DNA from: an uncultured Rikenellaceae bacterium
Lineage (GTDB): Bacteria > Bacteroidota > Bacteroidia > Bacteroidales > Rikenellaceae
DNA length: 10,176 nucleotides
Assembly: GCA_947054185.1 (NCBI GenBank)
Contig: CAMRVW010000078.1
Span: 1 to 10,176, forward strand
Direction: 5' to 3'
Position numbers and translations under genes: made by a program. The notes beneath the pieces were generated by a model, which saw only the letters and a program-made list of their open reading frames with translations, did not search any database and had not been told where the DNA came from. Shown one piece after another: positions 1 to 5,280 of the stretch (positions are counted from its first letter, which is position 1; each line of letters starts with the position of its first letter).

Positions 1-168
1 TGAATTTTTGGCCGTTTTCGGAGATGTTATACCCCCGATTTTGTCTCCCACGTCGACCAATTCGGCCACGTCGAGAGAAAATTTCACACTAGTATGAAAA
101 TCCAGATTTTTAGTACGCTGGGCGCAACTCACCAAAACCAGCGCCAGCACTGCGATTACCCTCTTCAT
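1..168 (-). CDS. N-terminal part of a lipoprotein (runs off the window)
   Basis: Reading leftward from the ATG at 168-166, the frame stays open for 56 codons to the window edge, so only the N-terminus is visible. It begins MKRVIAVLALVLVSC: two basic residues, a hydrophobic stretch (residues 4-13) and a lipobox ending in Cys15. This is a typical type II signal peptide, so the product should be an exported, lipid-anchored protein. The residues after the Cys (AQRTKN) lack the acidic run known to direct Bacteroidetes lipoproteins to the cell surface, which suggests a periplasm-facing anchor; that is inference. The visible mature part (SLDVAELVDVGDKIGG and onward) fits no family I recognise. The leader upstream of the ATG is T-rich on the plus strand, hence A-rich in the mRNA, as is usual in this phylum. 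I found no clear promoter. Confidence 0.75.
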   Translation of the reverse strand, partial: MKRVIAVLALVLVSCAQRTKNLDFHTSVKFSLDVAELVDVGDKIGGITSPKTAKNS

Positions 169-465
169 ATAGATTTTTTTTAATAATTTATCTCTCTATT
201 TATAAAAGCGCGAATTTTTTGAGGTTAAATCGCTGTTTTTATGAATGTTAGCTTGTATGTATTTAAGCTCTGACCGGGTGTTCACTCGGCTTTCGGCGTA
301 TGAAAGCATCGAAAGAGCGAATAAGTAAACATCAGCGGAACAGATATGGATATTTATTAATGTGTATTGAATAATAAAATGTTAGGGTATTTGATCGGCT
401 TTCGGCCTTTTTAGATAAGGGTGGTCGGAAACGATGTCGAAAAAACAAGGGTGAAAAAATCGATT
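169..465. other. AT-rich spacer between divergent genes
   Basis: These 297 bases separate the leftward lipoprotein from the rightward AraC-like gene and should hold both promoters. I see no exact TAnnTTTG match on either strand, so the promoters are not located. The spacer contains a 12-base direct repeat (286-297 and 395-406) and a 6-bp stem (289-294 with 302-307). No small ORF stands out. Confidence 0.6.
286..406. repeat. 12-bp direct repeat TCGGCTTTCGGC, two copies
   Basis: Identical copies lie at 286-297 and 395-406, 109 bases apart, in the divergent spacer. The first copy overlaps a stem (GCTTTC at 289-294, GAAAGC at 302-307). The second is followed by a short T-run, but its own stem is only about 3 bp, too weak for a terminator. 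The GC-rich copies stand out in AT-rich surroundings and could be a regulator-binding site; that is inference. Confidence 0.45.
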
Positions 466-1071
466 ATGAGAAAAAAACTTGATTTTATACAAAGCATAGA
501 ACAAGAAAGAGGTGTAAGTGCCCTTAACAGGTTTGTTTTCAGGCAATTCAGTCGCACAACAACCGTGTGGTCAGACAGGTCGGAACACAACATACTGATG
601 TTCGTTTTGGGCGGTGAAATAACACATAGCGATCCCGAAGGGTCTTACTCTCACTCACTGAACCGAAAAGTGACGATTTTGCCTCGCCATAAGCCGTTTA
701 TTTTGGAGGCGGGCAAAGGTGCTGAGGTTTTGACCTATTCGTTTGATGATTATCTGCCGATGGATGCCGGCATGTTTGCGTCGGCCTATTCGTACGACGG
801 TTCAGCATGTTACCTCGGCATAGGCGAGATGTTACGACGAGAGTTAGTATATCTTACGGAAAATTTAGATACCATTTCCGGCAATGAGATGGTAACTTTC
901 CTGTCGATACAAAAAGTGATGGAATTGATGAAAAGGAGTTATGACAAGGCAGATATGGGTAAACTGCTGTCTGTTTTCAGGGCGAGTGAATCTCAGAATT
1001 TGCTAAAATATCTCCAAATCATAGAAAATAGGGAAAAATTAACAACAAAATATATTTCTGTTAAATACTAA
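466..1071 (+). CDS. AraC-type sensor (cupin-like) domain protein lacking its HTH half
   Basis: This encodes 201 residues from ATG 466. GTG 421 and GTG 451 are in-frame alternatives; 466 is preferred because a purine-rich AAGGGTG lies upstream and GTG 421 has no usable leader. The pattern, a stretch like ILMFVLGGEI, then a LPRHKP turn, then a short strand ending YSFDD, followed by a helical region, resembles the N-terminal ligand-binding half of Bacteroidetes AraC-family regulators. Such proteins normally run to about 280-300 residues with two C-terminal helix-turn-helix motifs. Here the frame stops soon after the helical linker (around VFRASESQNLL), and I find no HTH remnant in the roughly 250 bases downstream in any frame. 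It is therefore either a decayed regulator or a free-standing sensor domain. Family assignment is by pattern only. A leftward promoter just downstream points antisense into it. Confidence 0.55.
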   Translation: MRKKLDFIQSIEQERGVSALNRFVFRQFSRTTTVWSDRSEHNILMFVLGGEITHSDPEGSYSHSLNRKVTILPRHKPFILEAGKGAEVLTYSFDDYLPMDAGMFASAYSYDGSACYLGIGEMLRRELVYLTENLDTISGNEMVTFLSIQKVMELMKRSYDKADMGKLLSVFRASESQNLLKYLQIIENREKLTTKYISVKY

Positions 1072-1174
1072 ACAAACTAAGATTAAAAGGAGAGGTGATA
1101 TTGGTTCGAAACGGACCTGAATTATTAAATTCTTATGTAAGAAAAACTTCTCTCTTTTATAAATAGAACTTTCA

Positions 1175-1205
1175 CAAAGGTAATCAATTCTCGGAAAATT
1201 CCAAA
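1175..1205 (-). promoter_or_regulatory. Leftward consensus Bacteroidetes promoter (TTTG-N19-TAccTTTG)
   Basis: On the minus strand, TTTG (1205-1202) is followed after exactly 19 bases by TACCTTTG (1182-1175). Both boxes match the Bacteroidetes sigma-A consensus perfectly, with the same spacing as the gmd promoter in this window. Transcription would start near 1168-1170 and run antisense into the AraC-like gene. No convincing ORF lies on the minus strand within reach, so the product would be an antisense or small RNA. Confidence 0.5.
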
Positions 1206-1209
1206 TAGT

Positions 1210-1249
1210 ACGTGATATTTTTTTCTTCTTTTGCAACATCACGTTTTTT
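1210..1249 (+). terminator. Probable rho-independent terminator after the AraC-like gene
   Basis: ACGTGAT (1210-1216) pairs with ATCACGT (1238-1244) to give a perfect 7-bp stem, followed by six T residues (1244-1249). The loop of 21 bases is long and the stem contains four A-T pairs, so efficiency may be modest. Its position 139 bases after the stop of the AraC-like gene fits termination of that transcript. Confidence 0.5.
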
Positions 1250-1311
1250 ATGTCCTGCGGAAAATTCACTTTTAGTGTCAAGGCCGGGTGTCTGTTTCGG
1301 GACATAAAAAA
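1244..1311. repeat. 12-bp perfect inverted repeat with 44-base spacer
   Basis: TTTTTTATGTCC (1244-1255) and GGACATAAAAAA (1300-1311) are exact reverse complements. The stem can extend inward with GAAA (1260-1263) and TTTC (1295-1298) across a small internal loop. The left arm contains the T-tract of the rightward terminator and the right arm the T-tract of the leftward terminator, so the arms join two convergent termination signals. The six-base ATGTCC/GGACAT match is not needed for termination. Confidence 0.6.
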
Positions 1312-1339
1312 GGGTCGCCCCTTATCTTTTAGGCGACCC
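1306..1339 (-). terminator. Rho-independent terminator, leftward
   Basis: On the minus strand, GGGTCGCC (1339-1332) pairs perfectly with GGCGACCC (1319-1312) across a 12-base loop, and is followed by TTTTTT (1311-1306). The 8-bp GC-rich stem plus T-run is a textbook terminator in the leftward direction. Rightward it has only an interrupted T-run (CCTTTCTT). It overlaps the last codons and stop of the small leftward ORF ending at 1329, which supports that ORF being transcribed. Confidence 0.75.
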
Positions 1340-1499
1340 CCTTTCTTATGATAACCTGGTTCATCGGTGTTTTGTACACCTTGATGGGTATGGGTGCTTC
1401 GCTTCGGGCCGACACCCTTTTGGTTAGCATGAATATGCCGAAAAACAGCAGTAACAGCGGACTTAAAATCAAAAATACTATGGTGTTGAGTGTTCTCAT
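1329..1499 (-). CDS. Small single-helix membrane protein (56 aa, hypothetical)
   Basis: ATG at 1499-1497 to TAA at 1331-1329. The N-terminus MRTLNTIVFLILSPLLLLFF leads into a hydrophobic helix (about residues 7-25), followed by TKR and a polar C-terminal tail of some 30 residues with a proline-spaced segment (EAPIPIKVYKTP). By the positive-inside rule the basic tail would be cytoplasmic. Support for it being real: codon choice (ATA, AGG, ACC, GGC) like its neighbours, and a strong leftward terminator placed exactly at its stop. Against it: a 58-codon ORF occupies the opposite strand (1348-1524) and is also hydrophobic, and I find no promoter upstream. The function is unknown and I recognise no homologue. 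Confidence 0.45.
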   Translation of the reverse strand: MRTLNTIVFLILSPLLLLFFGIFMLTKRVSARSEAPIPIKVYKTPMNQVIIRKGVA

Positions 1500-1575
1500 G
1501 GTGTTGTTGTTTATTGTTTGTTAAATGTTATTGCAAACACTGTGCCACAGATGGCAGAGGTGCTGTAATGCGTCT

Positions 1576-1606
1576 TTCGTTTTTCGCCCGTTAATGACTA
1601 TCTTTG
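1576..1606 (+). promoter_or_regulatory. Promoter of mnmA
   Basis: TATCTTTG (1599-1606) matches the Bacteroidetes -7 box TAnnTTTG exactly. Nineteen bases upstream lies TTCG (1576-1579), one mismatch from the -33 box TTTG. Transcription would start at about 1611-1614, giving a leader of roughly 65 bases before the mnmA ATG at 1679. Confidence 0.6.
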
Positions 1607-1678
1607 CATGAGACAAACGGTGCCACGGCAATTTTTGATGATGCTATGGGCCTGTATGTATGATAAATAGGTTTGGTG

Positions 1679-2710
1679 ATGAAAAGAAAAATTGTCGTCG
1701 GGGTGAGCGGGGGTGTCGACAGCGCAGCCTGCGTGTTGATGCTCAAAGAGGCCGGATATGAGGTTGTGGGGGTGATGTTGTCCATGTGCGGCAATGAAGA
1801 TGAGCGCACGGCCGACGAACTCTCCGACGCCCTGGGTGTCAAGGTGTTGTGGCGCGATGTGCGGACGAGCTTCGAGCAGAGGGTGATAGAGCCGTTCATA
1901 GCAGGGTTGCTCGCCGGAGTGACCCCATCGCCATGCACAGTGTGCAACCCCGAGGTCAAATGGCGTGAGCTTGTACGCACGGCGCGTCAGATAGGGGCAG
2001 ACAGGTGGGCCACGGGTCACTATTGCAGAGTTGTGGAGCACGACGGCAGGCGTTATGTCGCGCGTGGGGCCGATGCGCTCAAAGACCAGTCTTATTACCT
2101 TTGGCGACTGGACGACGACATACTCTCGGGTGCGGTGATGCCGTTGGGCGACAGTATCAAAAGCCGGGTCAAAGATATGGTGGCTGCATCGGGGTTGGGC
2201 TCCATCGCCTCCGGGCGCGAGAGCATGAGTGTCTGCTTCTTCGGCGGTGGAGGTTACGGCCATCTGCTGAGACAAAGGTGTGATGTGGAGGCTTTGCGCG
2301 GAGGCGACGTGCGCGACATGACGGGACGCGTGGTGGCCACACACGAGGGTTTCCCCTTTTACACCATAGGTCAGCGAAAGGGGCTTGACATACCGCGCGG
2401 CATGTGTGTGGTGCACATAGATGCCGCCCGCAACACCTTATATATAGGTGCGCCCGACTCGTTGTATTGTCAAACCATAAGATTGCGCGATGTTGTCGTG
2501 CGCAATGACGACGAGCTGTTCGGCTCCGACCGTCTGCGTGTTGTGGTGCGAGGCATAGGGCGCAATCCTGAAGGGGTGGCGCAGGCGCGGCCTTGCGACG
2601 GCGGCATAGAGGTGAGGCTCGAAAGCCCGGGCGCATGGGCCGTGTGCAAAGGTCAGCCTGCGGTGTTTTATATCGACGACAGGGTGGTCGGCGGTGGTGT
2701 GATGTGTTGA
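1679..2710 (+). CDS. mnmA: tRNA-specific 2-thiouridylase MnmA
   Basis: This 343-residue protein installs the 2-thio group on U34 of the wobble position of Glu, Gln and Lys tRNAs in the cytoplasm, using ATP to adenylate C2 and a relayed sulfur. Visible family marks in order: the PP-loop SGGVDS (residues 10-15); TPSPCTVCNPEVKW with Cys89 at the catalytic cysteine position; ATGHY (111-115); the tRNA-binding stretch KDQSYYLW (135-142); the second catalytic cysteine in SVCFF (Cys186); then FYTIGQRKGL and a C-terminal beta-barrel ending GQPAVFY...GGGV. The length is near the low end for the family. ATG 1679 is chosen because it directly precedes the KRKIVVGVSGG start; TTG 1673 and GTG 1676 are in-frame alternatives. 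Cys86 stands where E. coli MnmA has Asp99, giving a CxxC pair (see findings). Bacteroidetes often carry several MnmA paralogues. It probably shares a transcript with the flavoprotein gene 84 bases downstream. Confidence 0.93.
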   Translation: MKRKIVVGVSGGVDSAACVLMLKEAGYEVVGVMLSMCGNEDERTADELSDALGVKVLWRDVRTSFEQRVIEPFIAGLLAGVTPSPCTVCNPEVKWRELVRTARQIGADRWATGHYCRVVEHDGRRYVARGADALKDQSYYLWRLDDDILSGAVMPLGDSIKSRVKDMVAASGLGSIASGRESMSVCFFGGGGYGHLLRQRCDVEALRGGDVRDMTGRVVATHEGFPFYTIGQRKGLDIPRGMCVVHIDAARNTLYIGAPDSLYCQTIRLRDVVVRNDDELFGSDRLRVVVRGIGRNPEGVAQARPCDGGIEVRLESPGAWAVCKGQPAVFYIDDRVVGGGVMC

Positions 2711-2778
2711 TTGTGAGTACGATAATTGGCGGGTGGCGGCCCGAATGCCAAGATATGTCTGTGGCATGATGTGTTGAT
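2700..2778. repeat. 12-bp direct repeat around the mnmA stop
   Basis: TGATGTGTTGAT occurs at 2700-2711, spanning the mnmA stop codon, and again at 2767-2778, shortly before the start of the next gene. The copies are 67 bases apart. Both lie in GT-rich sequence, so a chance or slippage origin is possible. Confidence 0.4.
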
Positions 2779-2794
2779 GATGGGGTGGTGTAAT

Positions 2795-4048
2795 ATGTTG
2801 GTTATGAATAATGTGTATGATGTGATAGTGGTCGGTGGCGGAGCCTCGGGGCTTGTGGCCGCGGCCACGGCGGCAAAGGGCGGCTGCAGCGTGTTACTTG
2901 CCGAGAAGATGGAGAAATGCGGTCGCAAGATACGCATAACGGGCAAGGGACGGTGCAATATCACCAACATGTGCGAGGCCGACGCTTTCCTTGTCAAGGT
3001 GAGGTCGGGGGCCGATTTTGTGCGTGAGTCCATAGAGGCTCTGTCGCCGTTCGATGTGCGCGATATGCTTGAGAGGGCAGGTGTGAGAACGGTCGAGGAG
3101 CGCGGCCGCCGTCTCTTTCCCGCAAGCGGCAAGGCGTTCGATGTGGCCGACGCACTTGTCGACATGGCATACAAAGCCGGCGCCGAGATAGTGTGCCACA
3201 GCCCGGTTACCGGCATGACACGCTCAGGTGACCTTTGGAGGATCGACATGGCGCGGCGCTCCGTCATGTCCCGCAGCGTGGTCATTGCCACCGGCGGCGT
3301 CTCTTACAGGGCGACAGGCTCCACGGGCGACGGTTACCTCTTCGCCCACAGGCTGGGTCACACGATAGTGCCGTTGCGTCCGTCGCTGGTGTCGCTCAGG
3401 GTCGACGCCCCTATGCTGGCGCACGTGTGTGAAAATCTGCGTAATGTGGCTCTGTCGTTGGTGGTGGAGGGCCGCGAGGTGGCACGTCAGATGGGTGAGA
3501 TGACTATTAACGGCTGTGTGCTTGAGGGCGCCATAGTGCTGAGGCTGAGCCGTGATGCTGTCGATGCGCTGACCGACAAAAAGAGGGTGGAGCTTCACCT
3601 CTCGCTCAAACCCGCCCTCACGCAGGCCAAGCTGGGTGCCCGCATTGCCCGTGAGGTGGAGGCTGACGGCTCGCTGACGGTCGAGGGGCTGTTGCGACGC
3701 CTGGTGCCGCGTTCGTTGGTGCGCCTTGTCGCCTCTGTGGCCGGAGTGAGGGCGGTGGCGGCGGCAAAAGCCCTGACGGCAGACGAACGTGTACGCATTG
3801 CCGACACTCTGCTGTGCCTTGTGCTGCCTGTGGTCGATTACGGCGGCTTTGCCGAGGCGGTGACAACGGCGGGAGGCGTGTCACTCGATGAGGTCGACCC
3901 CTCGTCGATGCAGTCGCTCAAAGCCCCAGGTGTCTATTTTACAGGCGAAACCCTCGATATAGACGCCGATACGGGCGGTTATAATCTGCAATTGGCATTT
4001 TCGACAGGCTATCTCTGCGGATGCCACCTGGCACGGCAGAAAAAATGA
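2795..4048 (+). CDS. NAD(P)/FAD-dependent oxidoreductase, HI0933/BaiN/YhiN family
   Basis: The product is a 417-residue flavoprotein. Visible marks: the N-terminal dinucleotide-binding fold YDVIVVGGGASG (residues 8-19); the family signature GRKIRITGKGRCNITN (43-58); ATGGVSYRATGSTGDGY in the middle, closing the FAD site; and the C-terminal GVYFTGETLDIDADTGGYNLQ (from 379), which contacts flavin. These place it firmly in the HI0933-like family (annotated in databases as aminoacetone oxidase-like or flavoprotein); the physiological substrate of most members is unknown and I do not assign one. Start: ATG 2795 has a G-rich GGGGTGG about 8 bases upstream; ATG 2804 is equally possible; the longer frame from TTG 2726 adds residues without family similarity. 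It follows mnmA on the same strand with no terminator or promoter seen between, so they are probably co-transcribed. No clear terminator follows. Confidence 0.88.
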   Translation: MLVMNNVYDVIVVGGGASGLVAAATAAKGGCSVLLAEKMEKCGRKIRITGKGRCNITNMCEADAFLVKVRSGADFVRESIEALSPFDVRDMLERAGVRTVEERGRRLFPASGKAFDVADALVDMAYKAGAEIVCHSPVTGMTRSGDLWRIDMARRSVMSRSVVIATGGVSYRATGSTGDGYLFAHRLGHTIVPLRPSLVSLRVDAPMLAHVCENLRNVALSLVVEGREVARQMGEMTINGCVLEGAIVLRLSRDAVDALTDKKRVELHLSLKPALTQAKLGARIAREVEADGSLTVEGLLRRLVPRSLVRLVASVAGVRAVAAAKALTADERVRIADTLLCLVLPVVDYGGFAEAVTTAGGVSLDEVDPSSMQSLKAPGVYFTGETLDIDADTGGYNLQLAFSTGYLCGCHLARQKK

Positions 4049-4219
4049 ACCTATATATAAAGGTATAATCTCCGGGCGCTCCTGAACAGCCCCGCCAAAG
4101 AAGCGTCCCCCGCCTCCTCAATAATCCCTCCCTCGAAAAACTAATCCGGGCCCCTCTAAGAAACGAACCCCATCGAAAAAGGCCTCTCAGAAACCGCAGA
4201 CTCCTCAATAAACCCTTCT
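4049..4219 (-). repeat. Spacer of degenerate ~13-23-base repeats downstream of fcl
   Basis: This 171-base gap between convergent genes is strongly strand-asymmetric (C and A on plus, G and T on minus). Read on the minus strand it repeats a T-rich run followed by GAGG-like purines: TTTATTGAGGAG (4212-4201), TTTCTGAGAGG (4193-4183), TTTTTCGATGGGG (4180-4168), TTTCTTAGAGGGG (4163-4151), TTTTTCGAGGGAGGG (4140-4126), TTATTGAGGAGG (4124-4113) and CTTTGGCGGGG (4100-4090). CTCCTCAATAA is exact at 4114-4124 and 4201-4211. There is no canonical terminator for either flanking gene. Confidence 0.5.
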
Positions 4220-5164
4220 TCAGAGGAACCGCCCCTCTCCGACCGATGCGGCATAATCAGCCACGACTCTCTCTATGCCCTCGTCGAGCGACACCGAGGG
4301 CCTCCATCCCATGCTGAAAAGTTTCGAGCTGTCCATAAGCTTGCGCGGTGTGCCGTTGGGCTTGGAAGTGTCCCATAATATGCGCCCACGGTAACCGACG
4401 GCATCGGCAACCTTATGCGCCAGCTCGCGTATGGATATCTCCACGCCCGAGCCGACATTGACATGTCCCGCCTCGTCATAGTTGAGCATGCAAAACACTG
4501 TTGCGTCGGCCATGTCGTCAGAGTATAGAAATTCGCGCATTGGCGAGCCGTCACCCCATAGCGTCACGCTGTCGTTGCCTTGGCTGCGGGCGGTGAAAAA
4601 GCGACGCACAAGGGCCGGCAACACGTGCGAATTTTCGGGGTGATAATTGTCGCCTGGGCCGTAAAGGTTTGTGGGCATCACGCTCACGAAGTTGCACCCG
4701 TACTGGCTGCGATAGGCGTCGCACATCTTTATGCCCGCTATTTTGGATATGGCGTAAGGCTCGTTGGTGGGCTCTAACTCAGATGTGAGCAAGGCCTCCT
4801 CTTTTATGGGCTGTGGCGCCATGCGCGGATATATGCACGACGAACCAAGAAACATCAGTTTGCGCACACCGCTCATGTAAGAGGCGTGTATCACGTTGGT
4901 CTCTATCATCAGATTCTCGTAAATGAACTGCGCTCGATATGTGTCGTTGGCGTGTATGCCGCCCACTTTGGCCGCTGCCAGAAACACATAGTCGGGACGC
5001 TCGTGGGCAAAAAAACGGTCGACGTCGGCCTGCGACGTGAGGTCTAACTCCGAGTGCGTACGCAAAATGAAGTTCGTGTACCCCCGTTTTTCGAGGTTGC
5101 GCAAAATGGCGCTCCCCACAAGACCGCGATGTCCGGCCACATATATGCGAGCATTTTTTTCCAT
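4220..5164 (-). CDS. fcl: GDP-L-fucose synthase
   Basis: This 314-residue short-chain dehydrogenase carries out the 3,5-epimerisation and NADPH-dependent 4-reduction of GDP-4-keto-6-deoxy-D-mannose to GDP-L-fucose, in the cytoplasm. Visible marks: the nucleotide-binding GHRGLVGSA (residues 11-19); AAAKVGGIHAN (63-73); GSSCIYP (107-113) with the catalytic serine and the Cys of the epimerase site; the Tyr137-x3-Lys141 pair in YAISK; PTNLYGPGDN; and NSHVLPALVRRF with the conserved histidine. The length is normal (about 310-320). The start is ATG 5164 with an A/T-rich leader. It lies downstream of gmd on the same strand after a 116-base gap, and the two enzymes act in sequence, so a common transcript from the gmd promoter is likely. 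The product feeds capsule, O-antigen or protein fucosylation, which are known uses in Bacteroides. Confidence 0.95.
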   Translation of the reverse strand: MEKNARIYVAGHRGLVGSAILRNLEKRGYTNFILRTHSELDLTSQADVDRFFAHERPDYVFLAAAKVGGIHANDTYRAQFIYENLMIETNVIHASYMSGVRKLMFLGSSCIYPRMAPQPIKEEALLTSELEPTNEPYAISKIAGIKMCDAYRSQYGCNFVSVMPTNLYGPGDNYHPENSHVLPALVRRFFTARSQGNDSVTLWGDGSPMREFLYSDDMADATVFCMLNYDEAGHVNVGSGVEISIRELAHKVADAVGYRGRILWDTSKPNGTPRKLMDSSKLFSMGWRPSVSLDEGIERVVADYAASVGEGRFL

Positions 5165-5280
5165 AACGTCATAATATAAACCCGCCCTCTCCCCAAAATC
5201 GCCATCAAAAATCTATCAGCCCTCGAAACAACAACGGTCTCCTCAAAAACACCCCCTCAAAAAACAGGCGGAAACCCCCG
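5165..5280 (-). repeat. gmd-fcl spacer with the same degenerate motif
   Basis: Read on the minus strand the spacer repeats T-runs followed by GAGG: TTTTTTGAGGGGG (5264-5252), TTTTTGAGGAG (5248-5238), TTTCGAGGG (5228-5220), TTTTTGATGGC (5211-5201) and TTTTGGGGAGAGGG (5198-5185), spaced about 14-19 bases. It resembles the spacer downstream of fcl. No terminator or second promoter is seen, so the pair is presumably read through. Confidence 0.45.

Noticed and set aside
1098..1118. GGTTCGAA resembling a tRNA T-loop
   Set aside because: The flanks do not form a 5-bp T stem, and no acceptor or anticodon arm can be drawn around it.
1039..1305. Leftward ORF of 88 codons antisense to the end of the AraC-like gene
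   Set aside because: It reads through both terminator stems and the promoter boxes in AT-rich sequence, has lysine-rich low-complexity content, and resembles no family.
2096..2103. TACCTTTG inside mnmA as a promoter box
   Set aside because: It lies within conserved codons (YYLW region), lacks a partner box at 19 bases, and no gene starts after it.
1598..2767. Several long leftward ORFs opposite mnmA (up to 272 codons)
   Set aside because: They are shadows of the mnmA reading frame, whose full set of active-site motifs is on the plus strand.
3939..4208. Leftward ORF of 89 codons with a repeating Leu-Arg-Gly pattern beyond fcl
   Set aside because: It starts at TTG, its repetitive character is fully explained by the degenerate DNA repeat of the spacer, and it runs antisense into the flavoprotein gene.
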